Assembly: GCA_937925605.1 (NCBI GenBank)
Contig: CALALV010000158.1
Span: 1 to 8,936 of the forward strand
DNA length: 8,936 nucleotides
Origin: an uncultured Woeseia sp.
GTDB taxonomy: Bacteria > Pseudomonadota > Gammaproteobacteria > Steroidobacterales > Woeseiaceae
Direction of reading: 5' to 3'
The position numbers were made by a program, and so were the translations under genes. The number at the start of each line of letters is the position of its first letter. Positions within the stretch are counted from its first letter, which is position 1. The notes below the pieces were generated by a model that saw only the letters and a program-made list of their open reading frames with translations, was not told the DNA's origin and made no database searches. This document shows positions 1 to 6,344 of this stretch, in pieces.

Positions 1-45
1 GGCCTGAACGACAGCGTCGAGCTCGGTTGGCGAATAGGTCGGCAT
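1..45 (-). CDS. N-terminal fragment of the second integron cassette gene
   Basis: An ATG at 45-43 opens a frame of 15 codons (MPTYSPTELDAVVQA) that runs off the left edge of the window. The start lies 3 nt after the GTTAGGC core at 55-49, the usual place for a cassette gene, and on the same strand as the first cassette gene. The only ribosome-binding signal is the AGG inside the core itself. Too little is present to assign a family. The call rests on position and reading direction, not on protein similarity. Confidence 0.55.
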   Translation of the reverse strand, partial: MPTYSPTELDAVVQA

Positions 46-54
46 GACGCCTAA
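1..54 (-). mobile_element. Second integron gene cassette, partial
   Basis: By the standard IntI cleavage between G and TT of GTTRRRY, everything left of position 55 belongs to a second cassette. It begins with TTAGGC and continues past the window edge. Its attC is outside the window, so its length and end cannot be given. It shows that the array has at least two cassettes. Confidence 0.6.
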
Positions 55-145
55 CGTCTAAGCTCACCCGCACTTGACGCAGGTCGCCTGGAGCGGCAGC
101 GCAAGGCGGGCTGGGTCAAGGGACGGGTGCAGCGCATTGTTAGGC
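49..145 (-). repeat. attC recombination site (59-base element) of cassette 1
   Basis: A 97-bp imperfect palindrome is bounded by GCCTAAC (49-55) and GTTAGGC (139-145), which match the RYYYAAC and GTTRRRY core consensus and pair over all 7 bases. Nested inside are two further perfect pairs: CACCCG (65-70) with CGGGTG (124-129), and CTTGAC (73-78) with GTCAAG (115-120). Between the inner arms is a central segment of about 36 nt. The arms are separated by unequal gaps (2 nt against 3 nt), giving the extrahelical bases typical of attC sites folded as single strands. The site reads with the FRG gene on the minus strand: its first core holds the gene's stop codon and its last core is the junction with cassette 2. 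Confidence 0.92.
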
Positions 146-977
146 CTCTTCCATGTCGAACAATCGGCTTGCGAGAGTCTTTACCAAAGATTCTTCCGAG
201 CCGAACAACGTGTAGTGATTGATGTTGTAATCGTTCAAATGAATCAACGCCTCTTTTCGAATGCTTCTTGGCAGGATGATCTTGAAGAGTAAGTCTTGGT
301 TCTGTCGATCAAGTTGAAAGACATCTTCATGCGAACAGAATGTATGCGATTTACGCGGCTCTTCCCAAATCGTTGCAATTGAATACCAGGCCTTCTGAAA
401 GAAATGCCGGGTATGCGTTCTCACATAAGGGCCTTGAACGCTGATTTGCGGCGCACCACCCCAGCCACTCTTCGTCCGTTCGGGCCTCTCGATATAGCAG
501 TAGACTGCAGAATTGGAGTCATGCGCATCAATCAACGCGAAGTATGCGGCGATGAAGGGCGACTTTGTCCAATCAAGCAGGGGCGACGGAAATCCGAGAT
601 GGCGCAAGTATACGAGAAACGGGTAACCAGGCAGATGAACGCTAAAAGCGCGCTGTTTCGCTTCTACCTCTTCGACCATTTCAGGCCATTCGGGAAACCC
701 CCAATCACTACCAGTGTGAGATTCGAGTTCCGCAACGATTTTCGACGCAATCGTTCCGTAGTGTTGAACGGTAATCTTGTCCGAAGTAGCACGTTCGAGC
801 GTGGTTGCTAGGGGCCACTTTTCGTCCGCCTGGCCGCGAAAAAGTATGCCGATTTTTTCGTCTAGCACCAGTTCGCCAATCTCTATCCTGTGCCGATCGT
901 AGGTCGCCCGAATCTCGTCGATCACCTTTACGAATCCACGCCACGTTCGGGGCCGAAAGACTTTCATAGAGGCCTAA
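55..977 (-). mobile_element. First integron gene cassette (FRG-domain gene plus attC)
   Basis: The cassette is bounded by two GTTAGGC cores on the minus strand, 978-972 at attI and 55-49 at the attC end. With cleavage between G and TT, the mobile unit is 923 bp. It holds one gene filling nearly all its length, with 4 nt between the first core and the start codon and the stop codon inside the attC. There is no obvious internal promoter, as expected for a cassette read from a promoter in attI or intI. The gene is visibly AT-richer than the flanking chromosome, which fits acquisition from elsewhere. Confidence 0.88.
140..967 (-). CDS. FRG-domain protein, cassette-encoded
   Basis: This 275-aa protein carries the FRG domain (Pfam FRG family). 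Residues 42-59 contain the name-giving F43-R44-G45 followed by a W-P-L-x3-L-x-R stretch. Residues 117-145 give the second block, YLRHLGFPSPLLDWT followed by SPFIAAYFAL, which in family members is usually QHYGxPTRLLDWT. Near the C-terminus, HYTLFGSEESL (251-261) matches the usual NxxSLFPDLEGL end. There is no signal peptide or membrane segment, so it is probably cytosolic. FRG proteins are frequent in mobile DNA and have no generally agreed activity that I can name. The start follows the attI core by 4 nt; the TAA stop lies in the first attC core. As the attI-proximal gene it should be the best expressed of the array. A role in stress or phage defence is possible but not shown here. Confidence 0.85.
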   Translation of the reverse strand: MKVFRPRTWRGFVKVIDEIRATYDRHRIEIGELVLDEKIGILFRGQADEKWPLATTLERATSDKITVQHYGTIASKIVAELESHTGSDWGFPEWPEMVEEVEAKQRAFSVHLPGYPFLVYLRHLGFPSPLLDWTKSPFIAAYFALIDAHDSNSAVYCYIERPERTKSGWGGAPQISVQGPYVRTHTRHFFQKAWYSIATIWEEPRKSHTFCSHEDVFQLDRQNQDLLFKIILPRSIRKEALIHLNDYNINHYTLFGSEESLVKTLASRLFDMEEA

Positions 978-1018
978 CCAAAAGTAGTTGGTGGAAATGT
1001 CAGGAGAAAATGAAGCAT
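974..1018 (-). CDS. 14-codon leader ORF in attI, ORF-11-like
   Basis: ATG at 1018-1016 opens MLHFLLTFPPTTFG, which ends at a TAG (976-974) formed by the GTTAGGC core. Six bases (GCCTCT) then separate this stop from the ATG of the FRG gene. The class 1 integron attI1 site is known to contain a short ORF (ORF-11) that raises translation of cassette genes lacking a Shine-Dalgarno sequence. The position and stop here match that arrangement. No clear ribosome-binding site is visible upstream of this ATG, so translation is uncertain and the parallel is an inference. Confidence 0.35.
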   Translation of the reverse strand: MLHFLLTFPPTTFG

Positions 1019-1030
1019 AAGCGCAGTTTT

Positions 1031-1056
1031 AAGTGTTGTTATAGGCTTCAAGTGTT
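1031..1056. repeat. Pair of direct AAGTGTT repeats beside attI
   Basis: AAGTGTT occurs at 1031-1037 and again at 1050-1056, with starts 19 nt apart, about two helical turns. In attI1, the integrase also binds two direct-repeat boxes set back from the core. These copies lie 53 and 72 nt from the core and do not match GTTRRRY well, so a role as accessory IntI sites is speculative. Confidence 0.3.
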
Positions 1057-1085
1057 TGATTAGCTTACTTGGCAGGAATGATATT
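1056..1085 (+). promoter_or_regulatory. Candidate intI promoter
   Basis: TTGATT (1056-1061) and GATATT (1080-1085), separated by 18 nt, resemble -35 and -10 elements, with 4 of 6 matches at the -10. They lie in the only AT-rich stretch ahead of intI, about 30 nt before its start. A GGTGAG at 1101-1106, 8 nt before the ATG, can serve as ribosome-binding site. No SOS-type LexA box (CTGT-N8-ACAG) was found here, although many integrase genes have one. Confidence 0.3.
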
Positions 1086-1114
1086 TTGCAAATAAGGCCG
1101 GGTGAGAATTTGCG

Positions 1115-2122
1115 ATGGAAAAGACGCTGTTTTCGGTCTTTCGCGATACCTGCCGCACCCACCACTACAGCTACCGCACCGAAGAAAGCTACCTCAAGTG
1201 GGTCCGCCGCTTCATTCACTTCCACGGTGGCCGCCACCCGCGCGACATGGGCGCGCCGGAAGCCCAGGCATTCCTGACCCACCTCGCGACGGAAGGACAT
1301 GTTTCCGCCTCCACGCAGAACCAGGCCCTGAGCGCGATCCTGTTCCTGTATCGCAAGGTACTCGACATCGAGCTGCCGTGGATGGACGACATCGTCCGGG
1401 CGAAACGCCCGGTCCGCGTACCCACGGTCCTGACCCGTGACGAGGTCGCCAGGGTCCTGCGCTGCCTGCAAGGCCGTGACTGGCTGATGACTGCCCTGCT
1501 CTACGGCAGCGGCCTGCGCCAGATCGAGTGTCTCCGCCTGCGCGTGCAGGACGTGGACTTCGACTACCTCCAGCTCACCGTGCGCGACGGCAAGGGCAAC
1601 AAGGATCGCCGGACGATGCTTGCCGAATCGCTCGTGCCGCACCTCCGGCGCCATCTCGAATGGCTGCGCAGCGTCCACGAGCAGGATCTCGCCGCCGGGC
1701 GGCCGGGCGTATCCCTGCCATACGCGATCCAGCGCAAGTACGTGAGCGCAGCCCGCGACTGGCGGTGGCAGTACCTGTTCCCGGCCTCGCGCTATGCGTA
1801 CATCGCCGAAAACAACGGCCCGCGTCGCCACCACCTGCACCCGACGGCGCTGGCCCGTGCGGTCAAGCTCGCCGTGCAGCAGTCAGGCATCGACAAGCGT
1901 GCGAGTTGCCACACGTTCCGGCATTCCTTCGCTACTCACCTGATCGAGTCCGGCTACGACATCCGCACCGTGCAGGAGCTGCTCGGCCACGCCGACGTCA
2001 GGACGACGATGGTCTACACGCACGTGCTCAAGCGTGGCGGTCGCGCCGTGAAGAGCCCGGCGGACCTGCTGGCGGGCACGCTTCCCGGTGAAGCCAGGCC
2101 GGACGCCGCTCCGTCCCGCTAG
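1115..2122 (+). CDS. intI: Integron integrase IntI (tyrosine recombinase)
   Basis: This 335-aa tyrosine recombinase inserts and excises gene cassettes by acting on attI and on folded single-stranded attC. An N-terminal SAM-like DNA-binding domain (about 1-90) precedes the catalytic domain. The catalytic residues are present: R135 (GSGLR), K160, H266 and R269 (HTFRHSFATH), H292 (LLGHADV) and nucleophile Y301 (MVYTH). From R135 to Y301 they are spaced as in IntI1, each 11 positions lower. The segment at about 209-226 (YVSAARDWRWQYLFPASR) is the insertion that separates integron integrases from XerC/XerD and phage integrases. No frame disruption is seen, so the enzyme is probably active. Its base composition resembles the chromosome rather than the cassette, which suggests long residence. 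The gene points away from the array, as in class 1. Its stop overlaps that of convergent trpS. Confidence 0.96.
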   Translation: MEKTLFSVFRDTCRTHHYSYRTEESYLKWVRRFIHFHGGRHPRDMGAPEAQAFLTHLATEGHVSASTQNQALSAILFLYRKVLDIELPWMDDIVRAKRPVRVPTVLTRDEVARVLRCLQGRDWLMTALLYGSGLRQIECLRLRVQDVDFDYLQLTVRDGKGNKDRRTMLAESLVPHLRRHLEWLRSVHEQDLAAGRPGVSLPYAIQRKYVSAARDWRWQYLFPASRYAYIAENNGPRRHHLHPTALARAVKLAVQQSGIDKRASCHTFRHSFATHLIESGYDIRTVQELLGHADVRTTMVYTHVLKRGGRAVKSPADLLAGTLPGEARPDAAPSR

Positions 2123-3129
2123 CCCAGCCGCCTGATCCCCACCGCGTGCCGGATCTCGTCGAGGAACGGCACCGACAGCTCGCGCGCCCGCTCCGCGCCC
2201 TTCCTGAGCTCGGCCTCGACGATCGCCGGATCGCCGATCAGCCGCCGGTACTCGTCCCGCGCCGGCTTGATGTGCTCGTTTATGTATTCGAACAGGAGCT
2301 GCTTCATCTCGCCCCACGCAATGCCTTCGGCATAGCGGCGCTCGATCTCGCGCACCTCGTCGGGCGTCGCGAACGCGCGGTAGATGTCGTACAGCGTCGA
2401 GCCCTCGGTCTCCTTCGGCTCCCCCGGCTCCAGGCTGTTCGTCTTGATCTTCATGATCAGCTTGCGGAGCTTCTTCTCCTCCGCGAACAGCGGGATCGTG
2501 TTGTTGTAGCTCTTCGACATCTTGCGGCCGTCGAGCCCGGCCAGCGTCGCCGTGTTGTCGTCGATGACCGGCTCCGGCAGCGTGAACAGCTCGCCGTAGT
2601 GGTGGTTGAAACGCCCGGCGATGTCGCGCGCCATCTCGACGTGCTGCTTCTGGTCGCGTCCCACCGGCACCTTCGTCGACTTGAACATCAGGATGTCCGC
2701 GGCCATCAGGATCGGGTAGCTGTACAGCGCCATCGTGATGCCCTTGTCCGGGTCGCTGCTCGCGCTCTCCTCGTTCGCCTGCACCGCCGCCTTGTAAGAG
2801 TGCGCGCGGTTCATCAGCCCCTTCGCGGTCATCGCCGTCAGTATCCACGTGAGCTGCGGGATCTCCGGGATATCGCTCTGCCGGTAGAAGATCGCGTTTG
2901 ACGTGTCGAGCCCGAGCGCCAGCCAGGACGCGGCGATCTCGAGCGTCGAGCGCGCGATGCGCTCCGGGTCCTCGGCCTTTGCCAGCGCGTGGAAGTCGGC
3001 GAGAAAATAGAAATTCCGGTTGTCCTTGTCCCTGCTCGCCGCGATGCCGGGGCGGATCGCGCCGACATAGTTGCCGATGTGCGGGGTCCCGGTCGTCGTG
3101 ATACCGGTAAGGTAGATGTCCTGGCTCAT
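2119..3129 (-). CDS. trpS: Tryptophanyl-tRNA synthetase TrpRS
   Basis: This 336-aa class I aminoacyl-tRNA synthetase charges tRNA-Trp with tryptophan in the cytosol. The HIGH motif is HIGN (17-20) in TTTGTPHIGNYVGAIRPG, and the KMSKS loop is at 203-207 (GRKMSKSYNN). PVGRDQKQHVEMARDIAGRFN (155-175) is the family block after the Rossmann fold. The length is normal for bacterial TrpRS. The ATG at 3129-3127 was preferred over an in-frame start 24 codons upstream because the extra residues are unlike the family and would overlap ggt. The stop of ggt lies 4 nt upstream and no strong Shine-Dalgarno is visible, so translation may be coupled to ggt. The TAG stop shares CTAG with the intI stop. Confidence 0.96.
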   Translation of the reverse strand: MSQDIYLTGITTTGTPHIGNYVGAIRPGIAASRDKDNRNFYFLADFHALAKAEDPERIARSTLEIAASWLALGLDTSNAIFYRQSDIPEIPQLTWILTAMTAKGLMNRAHSYKAAVQANEESASSDPDKGITMALYSYPILMAADILMFKSTKVPVGRDQKQHVEMARDIAGRFNHHYGELFTLPEPVIDDNTATLAGLDGRKMSKSYNNTIPLFAEEKKLRKLIMKIKTNSLEPGEPKETEGSTLYDIYRAFATPDEVREIERRYAEGIAWGEMKQLLFEYINEHIKPARDEYRRLIGDPAIVEAELRKGAERARELSVPFLDEIRHAVGIRRLG

Positions 3130-3133
3130 GCTG

Positions 3134-4828
3134 TCAGTACCCGGCCGCCTGGCCGTCCTTCCTGGATTCCGAGGCGCCGTAATACACGCGTTGCTTTGCA
3201 TCCCACATCACGGCCTGGTAGCCGCCGTAGTCGCCCGGCCGCTCGGCGATGCGGTGGCCCATCGCCTCGAGCTTCTCCCGCACGTCCGCGCCGATGCCGG
3301 ACTCGAGGTAGACCGTGCCGCCGTCTGTCATCGTGCCGCCGGTCGGCTGCGACGAGCCGGCGTGGCGGATGCGCGCCGCGTCGCCGGCCTCCTGCAGGTT
3401 CATGCCGAAGTCGATCATGTTGACGAGTATCTGCGCATGCCCCTGCGGCTGCATCGAGCCGCCCATGACGCCCATGGCCATGAACGGCTCGCCGTCCTTC
3501 ATGACGAAGGCCGGGATGATCGTATGGAACGGCCGCTTGCCCGGCGCGTACACGTTCGCGTGGCCTTCCTCCAGCGTGAACAGCGCGCCGCGGTTCTGCA
3601 GCATGAAGCCGAGCTCGCCGGGCGTCATGCCGGAGCCGAGCCCGCCGTAGTTGCTCTGGATCAGCGAGACCATGTTGCCGTCCGCGTCCGCCACCGCGAG
3701 GTAGATCGTGTCGCCCTGCTCGAGGCGCGGGCTGCCGGCGGGGTAACTGTCCGCTGCGCGCTCCGGCGAGATCAGCTTGCGGCGCTCGGCCGCGTACTCT
3801 TTCGAGACCAGCCCGGCGAGCGGCGCATCGTAGAAATCCGGGTCGGCGAAGAACTTTGCGCGATCCTCGTAGACCAGCTTCTTCGCCTCGACGAAGGTGT
3901 GAATGTACTCGGCCGAGCCGAAGCCCATCGCCGCGAGGTCGTAGCCCTCGAGCACGTTCATCAGCTGCAGCGCGGTGATGCCCTGCCCGTTCGGCGGCAG
4001 CTCGTACAGCTCGTAGCCGCGGTAGTTCGTCGACCAGGGCTTGACCCACTCCGACTCGTGCGCGGCCAGGTCCTCGTAGGCGAGGTAGCCGCCGTGCTCG
4101 GCCATGTAGTCGCCGATCCGGCGCGCGATGTCGCCCTCGTAGAAGGCGTCGCGGCCGCCCTTCGCGATCTGCCGGTAGGTCTCGGCGAGCCGCGGGTTCC
4201 GGAAAATCTCGCCTTTCCTCGGCGCGCGGCCGCCCGGCATGAAGGTCCCGGCGACGCCCGCGTACTCCTTGCGCGACTCGACGCCGCGCTCCCACAGCCA
4301 CGCGATCAGCTCGCTGACCGGGAAGCCGTTCTCGGCATAGTCGATCGCCGGCTGCAGGAGCTCCGGCATCGGCAGGCGGCCGTAGCGCGCGTGCAGCTCG
4401 TACCAGCCGTCCACGGCGCCGGGCACGCTGACCGTCAGCGGGCCGAGGTAGCGAATTTCGTCGAGGCCGCGTGCGCGGAATTCGTCCAGCGTCAGCGACC
4501 GCGGCGAGCGCCCCGAGGCGTTGAGTCCATGCAGCTCGCGCGCCTCGGCGTCCCAGACGATCGCAAACAGGTCGCCGCCGATGCCGCAGCCGGTCGGCTC
4601 GACGAGCCCGAGCACGGCATTCGCGGCGATCGCCGCGTCCACCGCGCTGCCGCCGGCCTTCAGGACGTCCAGCGCGACCTGGGTGGCGAGCGGCTGGCTG
4701 GTCGCCGCCATGCCGTGCGGCGCAATGACCTCCGAGCGCGACGCGAACGGCGCGCCGCTCAGGCGGTCGTATCCCGGGGCGTTCGCGCTAGCCATCAGCA
4801 ACGACGCCAGAAGCAACAGACGGTTCAT
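3134..4828 (-). CDS. ggt: Gamma-glutamyltransferase / glutathione hydrolase
   Basis: This 564-aa Ntn-hydrolase proenzyme cleaves the gamma-glutamyl bond of glutathione and related compounds by hydrolysis or transfer to an acceptor. Residues 1-16 look like a Sec signal peptide (NR, a leucine-rich core, then ASANA), so the enzyme should be periplasmic. The nucleophile exposed by self-cleavage is probably T374 in QGDTIYLAVADADGN; cleavage before it gives a large subunit and a small subunit of about 190 residues. R107 (NASGRSPR) fits the substrate carboxylate-binding arginine. SNYGGLGSG (392-400) and MGVMGGSMQPQGHAQ (452-466) are small-subunit family motifs. The DTIYL form places it with the GGT-like branch rather than the E. 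coli TTHYS type, so its preferred substrate could differ from glutathione. GGAG lies 7 nt before the ATG. It is the first gene of a likely ggt-trpS transcript. Confidence 0.93.
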   Translation of the reverse strand: MNRLLLLASLLMASANAPGYDRLSGAPFASRSEVIAPHGMAATSQPLATQVALDVLKAGGSAVDAAIAANAVLGLVEPTGCGIGGDLFAIVWDAEARELHGLNASGRSPRSLTLDEFRARGLDEIRYLGPLTVSVPGAVDGWYELHARYGRLPMPELLQPAIDYAENGFPVSELIAWLWERGVESRKEYAGVAGTFMPGGRAPRKGEIFRNPRLAETYRQIAKGGRDAFYEGDIARRIGDYMAEHGGYLAYEDLAAHESEWVKPWSTNYRGYELYELPPNGQGITALQLMNVLEGYDLAAMGFGSAEYIHTFVEAKKLVYEDRAKFFADPDFYDAPLAGLVSKEYAAERRKLISPERAADSYPAGSPRLEQGDTIYLAVADADGNMVSLIQSNYGGLGSGMTPGELGFMLQNRGALFTLEEGHANVYAPGKRPFHTIIPAFVMKDGEPFMAMGVMGGSMQPQGHAQILVNMIDFGMNLQEAGDAARIRHAGSSQPTGGTMTDGGTVYLESGIGADVREKLEAMGHRIAERPGDYGGYQAVMWDAKQRVYYGASESRKDGQAAGY

Positions 4829-4979
4829 ACATGGTCTCCGCGCCCGTAACGGCCGGGGCCGGCCGCGGGCGGCCGGCCGTGAAGAGCCGCCAATGATGCC
4901 GAGTTCGCGCGGGGATTGAAACAGCCGGCCGCGGCCGCGCCACTCGCCCGGGCCGGTGCCGAGCGGGTATCATGCGGCG
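4829..4979. promoter_or_regulatory. Divergent intergenic region between ggt and pepQ
   Basis: This 151-bp stretch must hold the start signals of both divergent genes. It is very GC-rich, and no convincing -35/-10 pair stands out in either direction. A weak candidate for ggt on the minus strand is TTTCAA then CATCAT with a 17-nt spacer (about 4920-4892). Two identical GGCCGGCC octamers (4857-4864 and 4871-4878) around GCGGGC can form an 8-bp hairpin in the ggt leader. On the pepQ side, TATCAT (4968-4973) is too close to the start codon to be an ordinary -10. Confidence 0.35.
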
Positions 4980-6323
4980 ATGAAAGGCAATGATGCAGGC
5001 GCCGCGCAAGGCGCTCACTACCCCGCCCACGTCGAGACCCTCAAGGCGCGCCACGACCGCGCGCTCGAGATCGCCGGCGCGAGCCACGCGGTGATCTTCT
5101 CCGGCGCGCCGAAGCTGCGCTTCCTCGACGACAACTACTATCCGTTCACGGCCAACCCGCACTTCGTGAGCTGGCTGCCGCTCGTCGACACGCCGCACTG
5201 CTACCTCGTGTACACGCCCGGCGAGACGCCGGTGCTCGTCTACTTCCAGGAAAAGGACTACTGGCACGCGCCGCCGGCCGCGCCGGGCGGCTTCTGGCCG
5301 GAGCACTTCGACGTCCGCATCGTGCACGCGCAGGACGAGGTGGACGAACACCTGCCGGCGGACCGGGAAAAATGCATCCTGATCGGCGAGATCGACGAGC
5401 CCGGCCAGGCGCAGGGCATCGAGCGGGTCAACCCGAAGTCGGCGCTGAACCACCTGCACTACGACCGCGCCGCGAAGACCGCCTACGAGCTCGACTGCCT
5501 GCGCGCGGCCTCGCGGCGCGCGGCCCGCGGCCACCGCGCCGCGGAGCAGGCCTTCCGCGCCGGCAAGTCGGAGTACGACATCCATCTCGACTACTGCCGC
5601 GCCGTCGGCCACACCGAGCCGGAACTCCCCTACGGCAACATCATTGCGCTGAACGAGCACGGCGCGGTGCTGCATTACCAGCACCAGGCCCGCGAGGCCC
5701 CGGCCGTGCTGCGGTCCTTCCTTATCGACGCCGGCGCGCGCGTGAACGGCTACGCCTCCGACGTCACGCGCACCTACGCCAACGGCGACGCCGGCTTCGC
5801 GGAACTGATCGGGGCCATGGACGAGATGCAGCAAGGCCTCGTCGCCGAGGTGCATGCGGGCGTCGACTTCGCCGGGCTGCATATCGAGACGCACCGCCGC
5901 CTCGCCGGGCTGCTGAACGACTTCGGCCTCGCCCGCGGCAGCGCGGACGCGCTGATCGAGAACGGGGTCACGGCCGCGTTCTACCCGCACGGCCTCGGCC
6001 ACTACCTCGGCATCCAGGTACACGACGTCGGCGGCTTCATGGCCGACGCGAGCGGCACGACGATCGACCGCCCGAGCGGCCATCCGTTCCTGCGCCTGAC
6101 GCGCACGCTCGACGTCGACCACGTCGTCACGATCGAGCCCGGCCTGTACGCGATCGACATGCTGCAGGAAAACCTCGAAGGCACGCCCGGCGCCGCGATG
6201 GTCGACCGCGAGCGCGTCGCCTGGCTGCGCGACTTCGGCGGCGTGCGCATCGAGGACAACGTGCGCGTGCTCGAGAACGGGGCGGAAAACCTCACGCGCG
6301 ACGCTTTCGCCGCGCTTGACTGA
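4980..6323 (+). CDS. pepQ: Xaa-Pro dipeptidase (prolidase) PepQ
   Basis: This 447-aa cytosolic metallopeptidase (M24B, pita-bread fold) hydrolyses dipeptides with C-terminal proline. The N-terminal domain (about 1-165) resembles the E. coli protein (LDDNYYPFTANPHFVSWLPL, 49-68). The five dinuclear metal ligands are all present: D250 (FLIDAG), D261 (ASDVTRT), H341 (HGLGH), E386 (TIEPGLY) and E425 (RIEDN), at nearly the same numbers as in E. coli PepQ (246, 257, 339, 384, 423). The ATG at 4980 gives an N-terminus only about six residues longer than E. coli PepQ. An in-frame GTG at 4956 would add eight residues without family support. No clear Shine-Dalgarno is seen. It converges on phhB with a 12-nt gap. 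Neighbouring ggt also degrades small peptides, but it is divergent. Confidence 0.95.
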   Translation: MKGNDAGAAQGAHYPAHVETLKARHDRALEIAGASHAVIFSGAPKLRFLDDNYYPFTANPHFVSWLPLVDTPHCYLVYTPGETPVLVYFQEKDYWHAPPAAPGGFWPEHFDVRIVHAQDEVDEHLPADREKCILIGEIDEPGQAQGIERVNPKSALNHLHYDRAAKTAYELDCLRAASRRAARGHRAAEQAFRAGKSEYDIHLDYCRAVGHTEPELPYGNIIALNEHGAVLHYQHQAREAPAVLRSFLIDAGARVNGYASDVTRTYANGDAGFAELIGAMDEMQQGLVAEVHAGVDFAGLHIETHRRLAGLLNDFGLARGSADALIENGVTAAFYPHGLGHYLGIQVHDVGGFMADASGTTIDRPSGHPFLRLTRTLDVDHVVTIEPGLYAIDMLQENLEGTPGAAMVDRERVAWLRDFGGVRIEDNVRVLENGAENLTRDAFAALD

Positions 6324-6327
6324 CACG

Positions 6328-6344
6328 GCGCCCGGCTAGGGCGC
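6328..6344. terminator. Hairpin between convergent pepQ and phhB
   Basis: GCGCCC (6328-6333) and GGGCGC (6339-6344) form a perfect 6-bp GC-rich stem with a GGCTA loop. It starts 4 nt after the pepQ stop and covers the phhB stop codon. The place is right for a shared bidirectional terminator, but neither strand has a following T-tract, so intrinsic termination is unproven. Confidence 0.3.

Larger units (their letters stand above)
972..1066 (-). other. attI recombination site (integron insertion point)
   Basis: The insertion core is GTTAGGC at 978-972 on the minus strand. Eight bases upstream lies CACCAAC (993-987), which matches the inverted core at 5 of 7 positions. The pair thus forms a simple attI site: two inverted integrase-binding boxes around an 8-nt spacer. 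The region lies between intI and the first cassette and is visibly AT-rich. Further upstream are two direct copies of AACACTT (minus strand), which may be accessory binding sites. A TATAAC hexamer (1043-1038, minus) could be the -10 of a cassette promoter, but I see no good -35 at the right distance. The outer limit of attI is a guess; the core is firm. Confidence 0.75.

Noticed and set aside
74..292. A 72-codon plus-strand frame across the attC and the end of the FRG gene
   Set aside because: It overlaps the attC palindrome and the antisense of a recognised domain protein, with no ribosome-binding site or protein similarity.
1016..1130. LexA/SOS box near the intI start
   Set aside because: Many integrase genes have CTGT-N8-ACAG at this point. 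I found CTGT at 1126-1129 but no ACAG at the required distance, so SOS control is not supported.
1115..2122. XerC/XerD or phage integrase instead of IntI
   Set aside because: The YVSAARDWRWQYLFPASR insertion, the IntI1-like residue spacing and the adjacent attI/attC sites identify an integron integrase.
3130..3201. Upstream extension of trpS by 24 codons
   Set aside because: The extra residues do not resemble TrpRS and would overlap the end of ggt; MSQDIYLTGITTTGTPHIGN is a natural start.
3116..4849. Long plus-strand open frame (577 codons) opposite ggt, and similar long frames opposite pepQ, trpS, the SDR and the channel
   Set aside because: These are shadows caused by high third-position GC. 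The translations are arginine-, alanine- and valine-rich with no recognisable domains, and the opposite strand holds clear protein families.
4956..4979. GTG at 4956 as the pepQ start
   Set aside because: It adds eight residues absent from the family, and the ATG at 4980 already gives a slightly longer N-terminus than E. coli PepQ.
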